From NCBI RefSeq assembly GCF_028435365.1, contig NZ_JAGTJJ010000004.1:62001-126000 (forward strand): DNA of 64,000 bases, given 5' to 3'. Below are positions 1 through 8,448 of the stretch, one piece after another. Source of the stretch: Polyangium jinanense (lineage in GTDB: Bacteria > Myxococcota > Polyangia > Polyangiales > Polyangiaceae). Within the stretch, counting starts at the first letter, position 1; each line of letters begins with the position of its first letter. The position numbers and the translations under genes were made by a program. The notes below the pieces were generated by a model that was not told where the DNA came from, did no database searches, and saw only the letters and a program-made list of their open reading frames with translations.

Positions 1-144
1 TTCGTCGGGGTCGTCGGCTGCGTCGAGCTCGACGAACGTGATGCGGGCGCCAGGGAACGCGGCGAGCGACTGCTCCAGCGTCAGGAGGAATCGCGGCAGT
101 TCCAGGCCCTCGAAGGGCAGGGTGAAGGTCGACCAGTTCGACAT
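1..144 (-). CDS. Hypothetical protein, N-terminal 48 residues only
   Basis: An open frame reads from an ATG at 144 down through the window edge, so the C-terminal part is missing. The visible peptide begins MSNWSTFTLPFEGLELPRF and has an acidic end at the window border. It shows no signal peptide or recognisable motif. The start is preceded only by a weak ribosome site. It is followed in the same direction, 35 bases upstream, by the hydrolase gene that ends at 180, so the two may be co-transcribed. I do not recognise the family. Confidence 0.55.
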   Translation of the reverse strand, partial: MSNWSTFTLPFEGLELPRFLLTLEQSLAAFPGARITFVELDAADDPDE

Positions 145-179
145 GAGCGGCGCGGAGGATACACCTTCGCGGCCCGACG

Positions 180-1598
180 TCACGCGCGAACGGCCCGCGC
201 CGCGCGGCGAAGCGCGCCCGCGATGGTGAGGCGCGCATCCGAATCCCGAACCAGGTGGAGGAGCAAACCGACCTGGCCCCCGGGCCGCAATGTTATGTTC
301 CCCTCGGGAACGTGCCACGCTCGCAAGAGCTCGCGCCCGAGCGTGGCCGGGAGAAACGGGTCCGAAAGGCCGAGCACGGCGTGAATGCGCTCCGGCGGAA
401 TGCCGGGCTCGCTCGGGGGATCGAAGACATCCCGCAGGCAGGCGAGGGCTTCGCGGGTCCAGCCAGCTTCCAGGATCGCCCGAGACAGACCCATTCGCTC
501 GGCGAGCGGCGCGTCGAGGATCGCCTCGTCGAGCCGGAGGGCCGCACCTGCGAGGAAGACGGCGTCCGGGCGCATCCCTCGCGGAAAACTCCGCGCGCGC
601 CCGCAGACTGCCTGCGCCACGAGCGCCCCGATGCTCGTGCCCCCGATGCCCACCACGCACGAACCGAGCTCGCGGGCCCACGCAATGAGCACCGCCATTT
701 CCTGCGCGCCGGCTGCGCAGAGACGAAAAAGCCCCTCCGGCCCCGCCGAGAGAATCGCCTCGCCGCTCGCCTTTCCTGCGGGCGCGCGCCTCCCGTGCCA
801 CGGCGGCGCGAGCAGGATCACGCGATGCCCCCGCGCGGCGAGCCCTCGCCCCATCGCCTCCTCCTCGGGCCAGTACACGACATCGTCGCAAGCCGTGAAG
901 AGGCCGCCGGCGTAAATGAACGTCGCCGCGACCTCCTCGCGTCGCTCGGGCTCGAAGACCCGGGCGTGGACGACGTCGCCGATGCGCGAGGGGGAACGAA
1001 ATCGAATCAAGTATTCGGGGCCGACGGGCCCCGGGAGCGAGCGGGAGCACTCGATCGCGGGCAGCTCCGCGGGCAAACCGTACAGCAGCTCCGGGCGCGC
1101 GATCTCCCGCGCCCACCGCGCCGCGACCTCGCCGGGCGACGGGACGTGGAAGGCGATCGGATCAAAAGGGACCTCGGCCGCGAAAAACCCGAGCGTCCGC
1201 TGGGGGACGAGGCACCGCCGCGTGCGCACGCGCCGCTCGATTTCCAGCCGGATGAGCTCCTCGCGCCCGGGCGGCGGCCAGGGTTCGCCCCAGAATGCGC
1301 GCTCCCAGCGACGCGTGATCTCCTCGCGCGCCGCGTGCGCCCGCGCGAAGTGCACGAGCCCTCGGGCGAGGCGGCGCCGCATCTTCATCGACACCTCGTT
1401 TTTCACGCCGAGGCGCGCGATCAATTCGTCTGCGTCGGACGAGCCGAGGGCCGAGGCCATCGCGCCGAGGCGCAGGAGACGCAGCTCGAACGGCATACGT
1501 TCGAGCTTGAATCGTTCGTACGCGGGCGTATCGAGCAGGGCCCCGAGCGGGGAGCTGATCAGCCGGTGCACGGTCGGAGTCGGGAGCCGCGCTCGCAT
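180..1598 (-). CDS. Alpha/beta hydrolase family protein (472 aa)
   Basis: The C-terminal half has an alpha/beta-hydrolase layout. A nucleophile elbow GGTSIGAL sits near residue 320, a PPWHGRR segment about 60 residues before it resembles the Abhydrolase_18-like group, an acidic residue lies in GLSDPFLP, and a candidate catalytic His in LLLHL lies near the end. The N-terminal 180 residues are helical and Arg-rich and unlike the core. The chosen ATG (1598) has a GGGAGA-type ribosome site; an upstream in-frame ATG at 1712 would add an Arg-rich, non-conserved leader. Substrate unknown. It could be an esterase or an acyltransferase relative. No signal peptide is visible, so it is probably cytoplasmic. 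Confidence 0.75.
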   Translation of the reverse strand: MRARLPTPTVHRLISSPLGALLDTPAYERFKLERMPFELRLLRLGAMASALGSSDADELIARLGVKNEVSMKMRRRLARGLVHFARAHAAREEITRRWERAFWGEPWPPPGREELIRLEIERRVRTRRCLVPQRTLGFFAAEVPFDPIAFHVPSPGEVAARWAREIARPELLYGLPAELPAIECSRSLPGPVGPEYLIRFRSPSRIGDVVHARVFEPERREEVAATFIYAGGLFTACDDVVYWPEEEAMGRGLAARGHRVILLAPPWHGRRAPAGKASGEAILSAGPEGLFRLCAAGAQEMAVLIAWARELGSCVVGIGGTSIGALVAQAVCGRARSFPRGMRPDAVFLAGAALRLDEAILDAPLAERMGLSRAILEAGWTREALACLRDVFDPPSEPGIPPERIHAVLGLSDPFLPATLGRELLRAWHVPEGNITLRPGGQVGLLLHLVRDSDARLTIAGALRRAARAVRA

Positions 1599-1765
1599 GA
1601 GACAGGTCTCCCCACCATGCACGCGGCTTGCCGCCGCATGTTCCCCCGGAAAGCGCTCCGCTACCGGAAAAATGCGCCGCCGGCAAACCGATACCGCCCG
1701 CGAAGCACGCAATCGTTCCTTTTCTCGATGGAGGCGCGCGCCGTACCCGACGTAGAATCGGCGCC

Positions 1766-2641
1766 ATGCAAAGTCGCTCGGCTTTCGTCACGGCTTCCCT
1801 CGCGCTCGTTTCGATTCTCGCGGTCGGCGCCTGCACCGGCGTTATCGGCGGAGCAGGCGGTGGCGAAGGGCCTGCCGAAGGTGACGGCGGCTCGGCGGGC
1901 GTGGGAAACGGCCCTGCGAGCAGCGGCGAAGGCGGGACGAGCGGCGCGGGCGTGGGCGGCGCGGGCGGCGGAGCAAGCGCAGGCGGCGCGGGGCAAGGCG
2001 CCGGGGGCGGAGGGGCCTCGTCCACGGCGAGCTCGGGCGGCGGCGCCGGCTGCGGGGACAAGGTTTGCGGCGGCGGCGAGAGCTGCGAGACGTGTCCGAT
2101 GGATTGCGGCGCGTGTTGTGGCAATGGCGTTTGCAGCGGCGGCGAGACGTGCATGACCTGCGCCACCGATTGCGGCGCCTGCGAGGCGTGCCTGGGCGCC
2201 GGCCCGGCCACGACCGCCCTCGACGCCGAGGAGCAAGGCTTTCTGGGCATCCTGAACGATTACCGCGCGCAGAATGGCCTCCCGCCGCTCGCGGCGTGCA
2301 CCTCGCTGAACCGCGCCGCGCAGGGGCACAGCGAGGACATGCGCGACCAGAATTACTTCTCGCACGATGGAAAGAATGGTTCGAGTTTCAGCGACCGCGC
2401 GTGCGACGCTTGCTACGACCACGCGTGTCCTTTGCAGACCGCGATGGCCGAAAACATCGCCGCCGGCAACGGCACCGCGGACGCGACGTTCACGCAATGG
2501 AAAAACTCGGCCGGGCACAACGCGAACATGCTCGGCAGCTCGTACAAGGTGATCGGCATCGGCCGCGCGACCGACGGCGGCGATTACGGCGTGTACTGGA
2601 CGACGGTCTTCGGCGGCGACACGGAGGCGAGCTGCAACTGA
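1766..2641 (+). CDS. CAP/SCP-domain lipoprotein with Cys-rich repeats
   Basis: This is a 291-aa exported protein. An N-terminal signal peptide ends in a lipobox (LAVGAC), predicting lipidation and envelope anchoring. Next comes a Gly/Ser/Ala-rich low-complexity linker (about residues 25-95). Two tandem copies of a Cys repeat follow, of the form CGxxxCxxGExCxxCxxDCG, common in myxobacterial surface proteins. The C-terminal 140 residues are a CAP (PR-1/SCP) domain with FLGILNDYRAQNGLPPL, HSEDMRDQNYFSH, AENIAAG and W..SAGHNANML motifs. The start at 1766 gives a clean signal peptide; the longer frame from 1628 does not. CAP domains are extracellular and often bind lipids or act as proteases; the role here is not predictable. 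Confidence 0.88.
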   Translation: MQSRSAFVTASLALVSILAVGACTGVIGGAGGGEGPAEGDGGSAGVGNGPASSGEGGTSGAGVGGAGGGASAGGAGQGAGGGGASSTASSGGGAGCGDKVCGGGESCETCPMDCGACCGNGVCSGGETCMTCATDCGACEACLGAGPATTALDAEEQGFLGILNDYRAQNGLPPLAACTSLNRAAQGHSEDMRDQNYFSHDGKNGSSFSDRACDACYDHACPLQTAMAENIAAGNGTADATFTQWKNSAGHNANMLGSSYKVIGIGRATDGGDYGVYWTTVFGGDTEASCN

Positions 2642-2651
2642 ACCGCGGCGC

Positions 2652-4484
2652 TCAGGTGACCACGCGGAGCCGATTCCGCGGCTGGAACGAGGCGTGGCTG
2701 CCCGTCTGCGGGGCGCGCATCTCGGGATTCTGGGCGCGCGGCGCGGGCGCGCTCCAGACCCCGTAATCGGCCGAAAGCGGCCCCGGGAGCATCGGCTGCA
2801 CGGTCCGTTCGAGGAGCTGAAAATCGTTGTTCGCTTCGAGCTCGAGCGGCGTGCCCCGGAGCGGCCCCGCCTGATCGAGCCACGCCTTCACCTTCTGCAC
2901 GTTGCGCACGAGCACCCAGTGCTGCGGATCCTTGCGCCAGGCCTCCGTGAAGAGGTCTTGCATGTTCTTCCACGCGGAGCGCCGGGCCGCGATCACCGCG
3001 AGCATGTTCAGGCAAAGCCCGGGCAAGGGATGCCCGAGCTCGAGCGCCCGCGACGCGTGCCGCTCGGCCGCATCCAGGTTGTTTTCCCGGTAATGGGCGC
3101 TCGCGCAGTCGAGATGCGCCGGCGCGTGATCGCGGAGCCGCCCGAGGATCGCCTCGCATTCGGCCGCGTTCTCCCGGTAATGCTCGCGCAGGCCGCTGTT
3201 GTCGCGGAACCAGTCGCTCATGAGCTTCGTGTCCTCCTCGGAGGCATCGAACGGCACCTTGAGCTCCTGGAAATCGCCGCTGAAATAGACCTCGGGATCG
3301 AGCCAGCCGGAGGCCGTCGCCTCCTCGTAATCGCGCGTGCCCGGGTAAATCGAGAGGCACGAAAAAATGTACTGATGGGGCCGCGCGCGGTCGAGGAACG
3401 CGAGGGTCTCGCGGAACGTCTCGGCCGTCTCGCCGCGGTTGCCGAGCATCATGTAATAGCGGACCTTGATGCCGTACTTCTTCGCGAGCTCGGTCGAATC
3501 GATGATCTTCTGGACCGTGATCTTCTTGTCGACCGCCTTCAAGATCCGCGGCGAGCCACTCTCCACGCCGAGCGAGAGCCGCTCGCAACCCGCGAGGCGC
3601 ATCTCGTAGAGCAGCTCCTCGCCGAGCACGTCGACGCGCGTGTCGCAGCTCCACAGGAATCGAATGTTCCGCTCCCGGATGCCGCGGCAGAGGTCGAGGA
3701 CGCGTTTTCGGTTCGTGGTGAAGGTGTCGTCCTTGACGAGGATCATCTTCACGGGCAAACGCGCCACCGTCTTTTCGAGCACGTCGAGCACGTACGGCAC
3801 CGATTGCCCACGAAACCCGCGCCCCCAGGTGTTCTCCGCCCCGCAGAACGTGCACGCCCACGGGCAGCCGCGCGACGTCATCAGGATGTGCGTGTCGAAA
3901 AACGAATGCGGCGAGGCGAGCGTGTCGAGATCCTCGACCGAGGCGCGGCTCGGGCCCATCTCGACGCGGCCTTCGAATCGATACGCCGCGCCCGGAAGTC
4001 CCCGCAGGCTGCGGCCCGCCGAAAGGCGATCCACGACCTCGAGGAACGTGACTTCACTCTCGCCGACCGTGGCGACGTCGACCTCGGGCCAATGTTCGAG
4101 GATCTCCTTCGCGAACGGGCTCGCGTGCGGGCCGCCGACGACGATCGGCGCCTTCGGCCGGCGCGCGCGGATCGCCTTCGCGACGAGCGCGACGCCGCGG
4201 CGGTTCGCGGTCCAGCACGACATCGCGTAGAGATCGGCGTCGAGCGTGGCGAGCACCTCCTCGACCTTCGCCCACGTCATCGCCGAGAGGTTCAGGACCT
4301 TGACCTGATGACCGGCGCGAATGGCCTGCGCCGCGATCGAGAGCAGGCCGTACGGGATCTGGTAGAAATCCGCGTCGAGATCCCCCTCGCGGTACTCGGC
4401 GGGCGGCCCGTCGCCGCGCGCGTCGTACGGCTCGCCGCGAGCCGGGATCTTCCAGGGCGGGGGATACAGGAGCGCAATACGCAT
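2652..4484 (-). CDS. B12-binding-domain radical SAM protein
   Basis: A 610-aa protein with the usual two-part layout of this family. An N-terminal cobalamin-binding-like Rossmann region begins MRIALLYPPPW and contains VVGGPHASPF. A radical SAM TIM-barrel follows, with the iron-sulfur motif CPWACTFC near residue 205. The C-terminal 150 residues look helical and TPR-like (HLDCASAHYRENNLDAAERHA). Start 4484 has a GAGAGG ribosome site; the longer frame is not supported. Such enzymes perform radical methylations or rearrangements in secondary metabolism, lipid or cofactor synthesis. No biosynthetic cluster surrounds it, so the substrate is unknown. It is convergent with the CAP lipoprotein, with 10 bases between their stops. 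Confidence 0.9.
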   Translation of the reverse strand: MRIALLYPPPWKIPARGEPYDARGDGPPAEYREGDLDADFYQIPYGLLSIAAQAIRAGHQVKVLNLSAMTWAKVEEVLATLDADLYAMSCWTANRRGVALVAKAIRARRPKAPIVVGGPHASPFAKEILEHWPEVDVATVGESEVTFLEVVDRLSAGRSLRGLPGAAYRFEGRVEMGPSRASVEDLDTLASPHSFFDTHILMTSRGCPWACTFCGAENTWGRGFRGQSVPYVLDVLEKTVARLPVKMILVKDDTFTTNRKRVLDLCRGIRERNIRFLWSCDTRVDVLGEELLYEMRLAGCERLSLGVESGSPRILKAVDKKITVQKIIDSTELAKKYGIKVRYYMMLGNRGETAETFRETLAFLDRARPHQYIFSCLSIYPGTRDYEEATASGWLDPEVYFSGDFQELKVPFDASEEDTKLMSDWFRDNSGLREHYRENAAECEAILGRLRDHAPAHLDCASAHYRENNLDAAERHASRALELGHPLPGLCLNMLAVIAARRSAWKNMQDLFTEAWRKDPQHWVLVRNVQKVKAWLDQAGPLRGTPLELEANNDFQLLERTVQPMLPGPLSADYGVWSAPAPRAQNPEMRAPQTGSHASFQPRNRLRVVT

Positions 4485-4705
4485 CGGTGCCTCTCGACGG
4501 ACCGATTGTAACGGGTCCAAAGCGCCCGGCGCGTCAAAAATCGCCCGTCACCGCTCGGAACGCCCGGTGAGATCGCCCCCTGGAAGGCGCAAAAAAAACG
4601 CGCCACGCGGACCTCGGGGGGGACAGGTCGACGCGCGGCGCGCGAGGACGTTGATAGCAGCGGGGTCCGGGGCGTGCAAGGCGCAGAAACCGGATCTCCG
4701 CGATT

Positions 4706-5872
4706 TCATTCGATCTTCATGCCCGGCGGCAACTCCCCGCTCCATACGGGGATCCCGCGCGCCGAAAGCTCACGTGCGAGCTCCTCGGCGCGCGCCGCTT
4801 GCCACGCCGGATCGCGTGTCCGGGCAAACCGCGGATCGGAGAACTCCGCTTCTGCCCCGAACGCGCCGCGCAGCACGTCGATGCTGACCGAACGAACGAC
4901 GGGCGCGAGCGCGTCCGCGAGCGCGGGGATCGATCCTTCGAGGATCGGCTGGACGACGGCGAACGTGCGCACGCCATGCCGGGAGAAGGTGGAGAGGATG
5001 TCGAGCCGCTCCATGATGCTCGCCCCGCGCGGCTCGAAGAATCGGCGGACCTCTTCGTCGACCGTGGGAATCGAGACCCCGAGCCACGCCTCGGGGAGCG
5101 CGGCGAACACCGCGAGATCCTGCTCGACGAGGCGGCAGCGCGTGAGCACGAGGACGGGGCGCGCCGAGCGAGCGGCCCCGATCGTCTGGAGGCACGCGCG
5201 CGTGAGGCCATAACGGCGCTCGATCGGATGGTACGGATCACTCACGATCGGGCAGAACTTGATCGGCCACGGCGGGAGCCGTTCGAGCTCGTCCGCGAGC
5301 ACCTCGGGTGCATTGATGCGCACGTCCACGTACGAGCCCCACGGCACCTCGGGCAAACGAGCGAGGCGGCGCGACTCGACGACACGCGTCTGCGCATAAC
5401 AAAAGCGGCACCCGACGAGGCAGCCGACGTACGGGCTCAGGGTATGGTGCCGCTCGCCCGGCGCGCCGGCCGCGGTGAGCAAGCTGCTGACGCGTACTTC
5501 GCGCACGCGCGCACCCGCCTCTTCGAGCTCGCGCGCTTCGAACGCCTCGCGTTCGATCGCGGCGAGCACGTCCCGCTCGCTCGCGGATGCGCGCGCGGCG
5601 AGGGCCTTGCAAAGCGCGAGGCCGAGCGCGGGATCGACGTCGCCGCGGCCCGCGCCGTCGCGGTAGCGGAAGAGCAGGCGCTCGGTCCGCGCGGCGAAAC
5701 GGCCTCCGTCTTCGACGCGGGCGATCTCGAGGTGCACGTCGCGCCCGCCGATGTCGACGGTCACGCGTAGCCCGAGCTCGGTCGAGAGCGCGGTGATCCG
5801 CGCGCCGTTCGTGAGCTCGTCCCCGGGCGCGAGGGGCGCGAGCAGGGCGCGGAGGTGGCGATCGAGATCCAT
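4706..5872 (-). CDS. SPL-family radical SAM protein
   Basis: A 388-aa protein with a radical SAM cluster motif CLVGCRFC near residue 150, preceded by HHTLSPYVGC and followed by YAQTRVVESRR. This matches the spore-photoproduct-lyase-like / Rv2578c-like family, whose members in non-spore-formers have unknown substrates. About 140 N-terminal residues precede the barrel and carry no recognised domain. The start at 5872 begins MDLDRHLRALLAP; upstream frame extension is overlapped by the opposite-strand zinc-ribbon gene and is unlikely. It lies head-to-head with that gene, about 100 bases apart. A role in DNA photolesion repair is possible but not shown by the sequence. Confidence 0.85.
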   Translation of the reverse strand: MDLDRHLRALLAPLAPGDELTNGARITALSTELGLRVTVDIGGRDVHLEIARVEDGGRFAARTERLLFRYRDGAGRGDVDPALGLALCKALAARASASERDVLAAIEREAFEARELEEAGARVREVRVSSLLTAAGAPGERHHTLSPYVGCLVGCRFCYAQTRVVESRRLARLPEVPWGSYVDVRINAPEVLADELERLPPWPIKFCPIVSDPYHPIERRYGLTRACLQTIGAARSARPVLVLTRCRLVEQDLAVFAALPEAWLGVSIPTVDEEVRRFFEPRGASIMERLDILSTFSRHGVRTFAVVQPILEGSIPALADALAPVVRSVSIDVLRGAFGAEAEFSDPRFARTRDPAWQAARAEELARELSARGIPVWSGELPPGMKIE

Positions 5873-5971
5873 GCGCGGCGGCGAACGATAACGTACCGGC
5901 GAGGCGAACGAAATAAGCTTGCCGACCGCCGCTTCCGGAAGCGGCGCGTGTTCTGGTAACATCGGGAACCG

Positions 5972-6406
5972 ATGGAATGCCCTCGTTGCAAGATCGAGAT
6001 GACGAACGACCCCTACCGCGGCGCCGAACAGCGCCATCACCGGCGTGAGCGGCTCGAAGCCGTCGCCCACGAGGCCGGCGTGGAGATCGATCGCTGCAGC
6101 GGATGCGGCGGCGTGTTCCTCGACCACGGCGAGCTCGCCAAGATTCAAACGGCCGCGGCCCACGGCGACACGAAGCCGACCCACGCCCCGACGACGGCCG
6201 TTCAGCGCGTCTACGCGCGCGCCCGCGAGCGCAGCGCCGCAGGGGAGGCCGAAGCCGCCGCGCTCGATTGTCCGGCCTGCGGCGGCGAGATGGCCGCGCG
6301 CAACTGGGGTTTTGGTTCCGAGGTGATGGTCGACACGTGTATCGAGTGCCGCGGCGTGTGGCTCGATTCCGGCGAGCTCGAGGCGCTCGAAGACCTGTTC
6401 CGTTAA
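5972..6406 (+). CDS. Double TFIIB-type zinc-ribbon protein
   Basis: A 144-aa protein with two zinc-ribbon knuckle pairs: Cys3/Cys6 with Cys42/Cys45, and Cys100/Cys103 with Cys123/Cys126. Each second knuckle is followed by the hallmark [F/W]LDxGEL of the zf-TFIIB (PF13453) family. The two ribbons are separated by a charged linker of about 50 residues. Proteins of this family are widespread and poorly characterised. The stop overlaps the stop region of the convergent gene (6403-6406), leaving no room for a terminator. No ribosome site better than GGGAAC is visible. Confidence 0.85.
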   Translation: MECPRCKIEMTNDPYRGAEQRHHRRERLEAVAHEAGVEIDRCSGCGGVFLDHGELAKIQTAAAHGDTKPTHAPTTAVQRVYARARERSAAGEAEAAALDCPACGGEMAARNWGFGSEVMVDTCIECRGVWLDSGELEALEDLFR

Positions 6407-6927
6407 AACCCGAGCCCGGCGTGCAGGCCGAGCTCGACCCATTCGAGGGGCGTGTAGACCGAATAGATCCCGCGATCGGTCGTGCTCTGCACGGCCACGT
6501 ACCCTGCGTGCACGCCGACCCGGACGATCGACGCGCTGAAATCGACCGCTCCGCCCAGGTCGTACGTGGGTCCGCGGACATCCTGCTGCACGAGCGCGAG
6601 CCCGTAATGGGCGAAGATCGAGGGTTGCACCACGCCGCGCAAGGAAAGGCGCGCCCCCGCGACGCCGCGCATCGGGGTCTCGACGGCATTCAAGCGCAGG
6701 TAGGATCCCCCGAGCTCCGGGGTGATCGCGAACGGCCCGAGGTTCGCACGATATCCGATCCGACCGCCGATACCGCTGCCGACATCGCCGAGGGGGCCTC
6801 CGCCGCTCGTCACGACGCCCACGTTCATGTCGGCGTTCACCGAAAGGCCAGCCCGGGCCGTGGAAGGGATGAACCCCACCACGCCAAAACCAGTGATCAC
6901 GGAAATCAGGAAAAGGTTTCGGCGCAT
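6403..6927 (-). CDS. Secreted small beta-rich (outer-membrane-like) protein
   Basis: A 174-aa protein with a signal peptide cleaved after STARA (about residue 26). The mature part has alternating hydrophobic/polar segments rich in Gly and aromatic residues, ending in GLHAGLGF with a terminal Phe, as many outer-membrane barrels do. At about 148 residues the mature chain would suit an eight-stranded barrel. A strong AGGAGG ribosome site lies at the expected distance from ATG 6927 but falls within an 11-bp inverted repeat (see the regulatory entry). Function not recognised; beta-barrel membership is inferred. Confidence 0.75.
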   Translation of the reverse strand: MRRNLFLISVITGFGVVGFIPSTARAGLSVNADMNVGVVTSGGGPLGDVGSGIGGRIGYRANLGPFAITPELGGSYLRLNAVETPMRGVAGARLSLRGVVQPSIFAHYGLALVQQDVRGPTYDLGGAVDFSASIVRVGVHAGYVAVQSTTDRGIYSVYTPLEWVELGLHAGLGF

Positions 6928-6988
6928 GTTTGCCTCCTGGGACGGTCTTCGGCAAACGTAAGCACGTCCGGCGCCGACCCAGGAGGCA
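6925..6988 (-). promoter_or_regulatory. Leader hairpin covering the Shine-Dalgarno
   Basis: On the minus-strand transcript TGCCTCCTGGG (6988-6978) is followed, after 36 bases, by CCCAGGAGGCA (6941-6931), three bases before the ATG. The two arms are perfectly complementary over 11 bp, and the downstream arm contains the AGGAGG ribosome site. The 36-base loop also has short self-complementary pieces (ACGT...ACGT). If formed, the stem would block translation of the 174-aa envelope protein, as in RNA thermometers or protein- or ligand-gated leaders. The sequence complementarity is seen; the regulation is inferred. Confidence 0.55.
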
Positions 6989-7033
6989 TACAGCCCGAGC
7001 TTTGAAATGCGTCCCCGGCGGCGGATCCGCGTT

Positions 7034-8110
7034 TCAGGCGGCCTCGGCCTTGGCCCAGTCCTCGACCTCGTAAAGGAAGCGCGTGCCGCCGATGAGCTTG
7101 CGGTTGTACGAGGTGCTCTGCACGAACACGACGTATTTCTCCAGGCTCGCGGGCTTGATGCGCACGGTCGCGCCGGGCGGCAATCCGAGCATCTCGCGGG
7201 CGCGCTCGCCGCTGTAGAGATCGCCGGTCTTGCGGTCCATGAGCACCACCTCCTTGTGCCCCTGGATCGTCTCGGTCTTCATGAACTCGTAGAAGCCGCG
7301 GCCCGCCTTGAAGGTGAGGCCGTTTTCCAGGACGAACTGCTTGATGGGCATGTCGCGGTCCACCTCGAGCGCCTGGAACCGGCCGGGCGGCACGGCGCGC
7401 AGGTCGGTGTCGCCGTATTCGGCGGACGCCTCGCGCTTCATCATCGTGCCGAACATCTTGTCGAGGCCGCGGTTCATGCGGCCCTGCTTCTTCACCTCGC
7501 GCTCGTAATCCTGGAGCCTCTCGTCGGACGATTGCTTGTAGCAAACCGCGAGGATCATGTCGGTCACGTAGGCGAACTGGTCGAGGCCGATGTGGAAGCC
7601 GCCGCTCTTTCGCGCGAGCTCGGCGTAAAACGGCGTCGCGTGACGGCGGCCCAGGCATTGCACGCCGTAGACCGGAATCCCGGCCGCGCCGAGCGCGTCG
7701 ACCTCGCTGCGCCAATCGAGCTTCTTCGGGTTCTGGTTCGGGCCGTGTGGCACGTCGTCGCCGATGAGGACGAAGACCTTCGTGTAATCCTTGGTCCACG
7801 ACATCGACCGCGCCTCGTGCAGGACGAGCTCGTAACACTCGGGCGCGTCGCCGCCGCCCGTGGGGCCGACCTTCTCCACGAAACGCACGATCGCGTCGCC
7901 GTCGTCGGTCAAATCGAGGGCCTTCGTCACGTACGTCGAACCGGCGTCGCAATAATCGCCGTGGGCGATGATGCCGATCCGGATCCCCGGGATCTCCTTC
8001 ATCAATCGCCGCACCGTCTCGCCGACCTTGCGGCGAACCTGCGTCAAGCAGGGGTACATGCTGCCGGTGGTGTCGAAAGAAAAGACGACCTCGATCCTGT
8101 TGTCGATCAT
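7034..8110 (-). CDS. von Willebrand factor A domain protein
   Basis: A 358-aa cytoplasmic-looking protein that opens directly with a VWA fold: VVFSFDTTGSM gives the MIDAS Asp13-x-Thr15-x-Ser17 (DxTxS variant), and GGGDAPECYEL and FVLIGDD follow at the usual spacing. The C-terminal third (from about residue 215) is charged and unassigned. The ATG at 8110 has a strong GGAGGG ribosome site; the longer frame from 8170 is disfavoured. VWA proteins of this type often act with AAA+ ATPases or in tellurium/TerD-like modules, but neither lies beside it. Metal-dependent protein binding is the expected role. Confidence 0.85.
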   Translation of the reverse strand: MIDNRIEVVFSFDTTGSMYPCLTQVRRKVGETVRRLMKEIPGIRIGIIAHGDYCDAGSTYVTKALDLTDDGDAIVRFVEKVGPTGGGDAPECYELVLHEARSMSWTKDYTKVFVLIGDDVPHGPNQNPKKLDWRSEVDALGAAGIPVYGVQCLGRRHATPFYAELARKSGGFHIGLDQFAYVTDMILAVCYKQSSDERLQDYEREVKKQGRMNRGLDKMFGTMMKREASAEYGDTDLRAVPPGRFQALEVDRDMPIKQFVLENGLTFKAGRGFYEFMKTETIQGHKEVVLMDRKTGDLYSGERAREMLGLPPGATVRIKPASLEKYVVFVQSTSYNRKLIGGTRFLYEVEDWAKAEAA

Positions 8111-8448
8111 GCCCAAGCCCTCCGATTCGTCGCGACCGCGTCGCGATTGGTTCGTCCAATGTGCGGCCATTCGACGCGATTGTCCATTGACGATTCAGGT
8201 GGGTCGGACATTGTTCGACACAGCGTTCCGCAATGGCGAACCGTGTTCCGCGATTGCCGCGAAAATGCGACAGAATCACGATAGGACATTGTTCGTCATA
8301 GACAGGGGACGACCACGGCGCGCCTCCGCTTTACGAGCGGACGCCCCTCCGGTAGCGTCGCGCGCCCCGGGCGTTCCGCGCGCCTGCCCTTGCGGCCCTC
8401 GGCTTGCAGGGCGTATGAAGACGGCCCCCTCCGGCCTATCCGCGCACG
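8111..8448. promoter_or_regulatory. Divergent intergenic region with a repeated GGACATTGTTCG element
   Basis: This 338-bp region separates the VWA gene (minus) from the ABC transporter operon (plus). It is less G+C-rich than its surroundings near 8160-8300. It contains two copies of GGACATTGTTCG (8206-8217 and 8284-8295), followed by ACACAG and TCATAG respectively. They lie 78 bp apart, upstream of the VWA gene, with further GTTCCGC and TTGTCCATTG fragments between. These could be operator sites for the VWA gene. No gene is supported here. Confidence 0.35.

Noticed and set aside
255..2156. 633-aa plus-strand frame over the hydrolase gene
   Set aside because: Its translation is Arg/Pro-rich low complexity with no motif, while the opposite frame shows a hydrolase elbow. 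It also merges into the CAP gene region out of frame.
2652..5872. Radical SAM genes as part of a biosynthetic gene cluster
   Set aside because: The two radical SAM genes have no precursor peptide, synthase or tailoring genes beside them, and the intervening 220 bp has no small gene. They look like unrelated neighbours.
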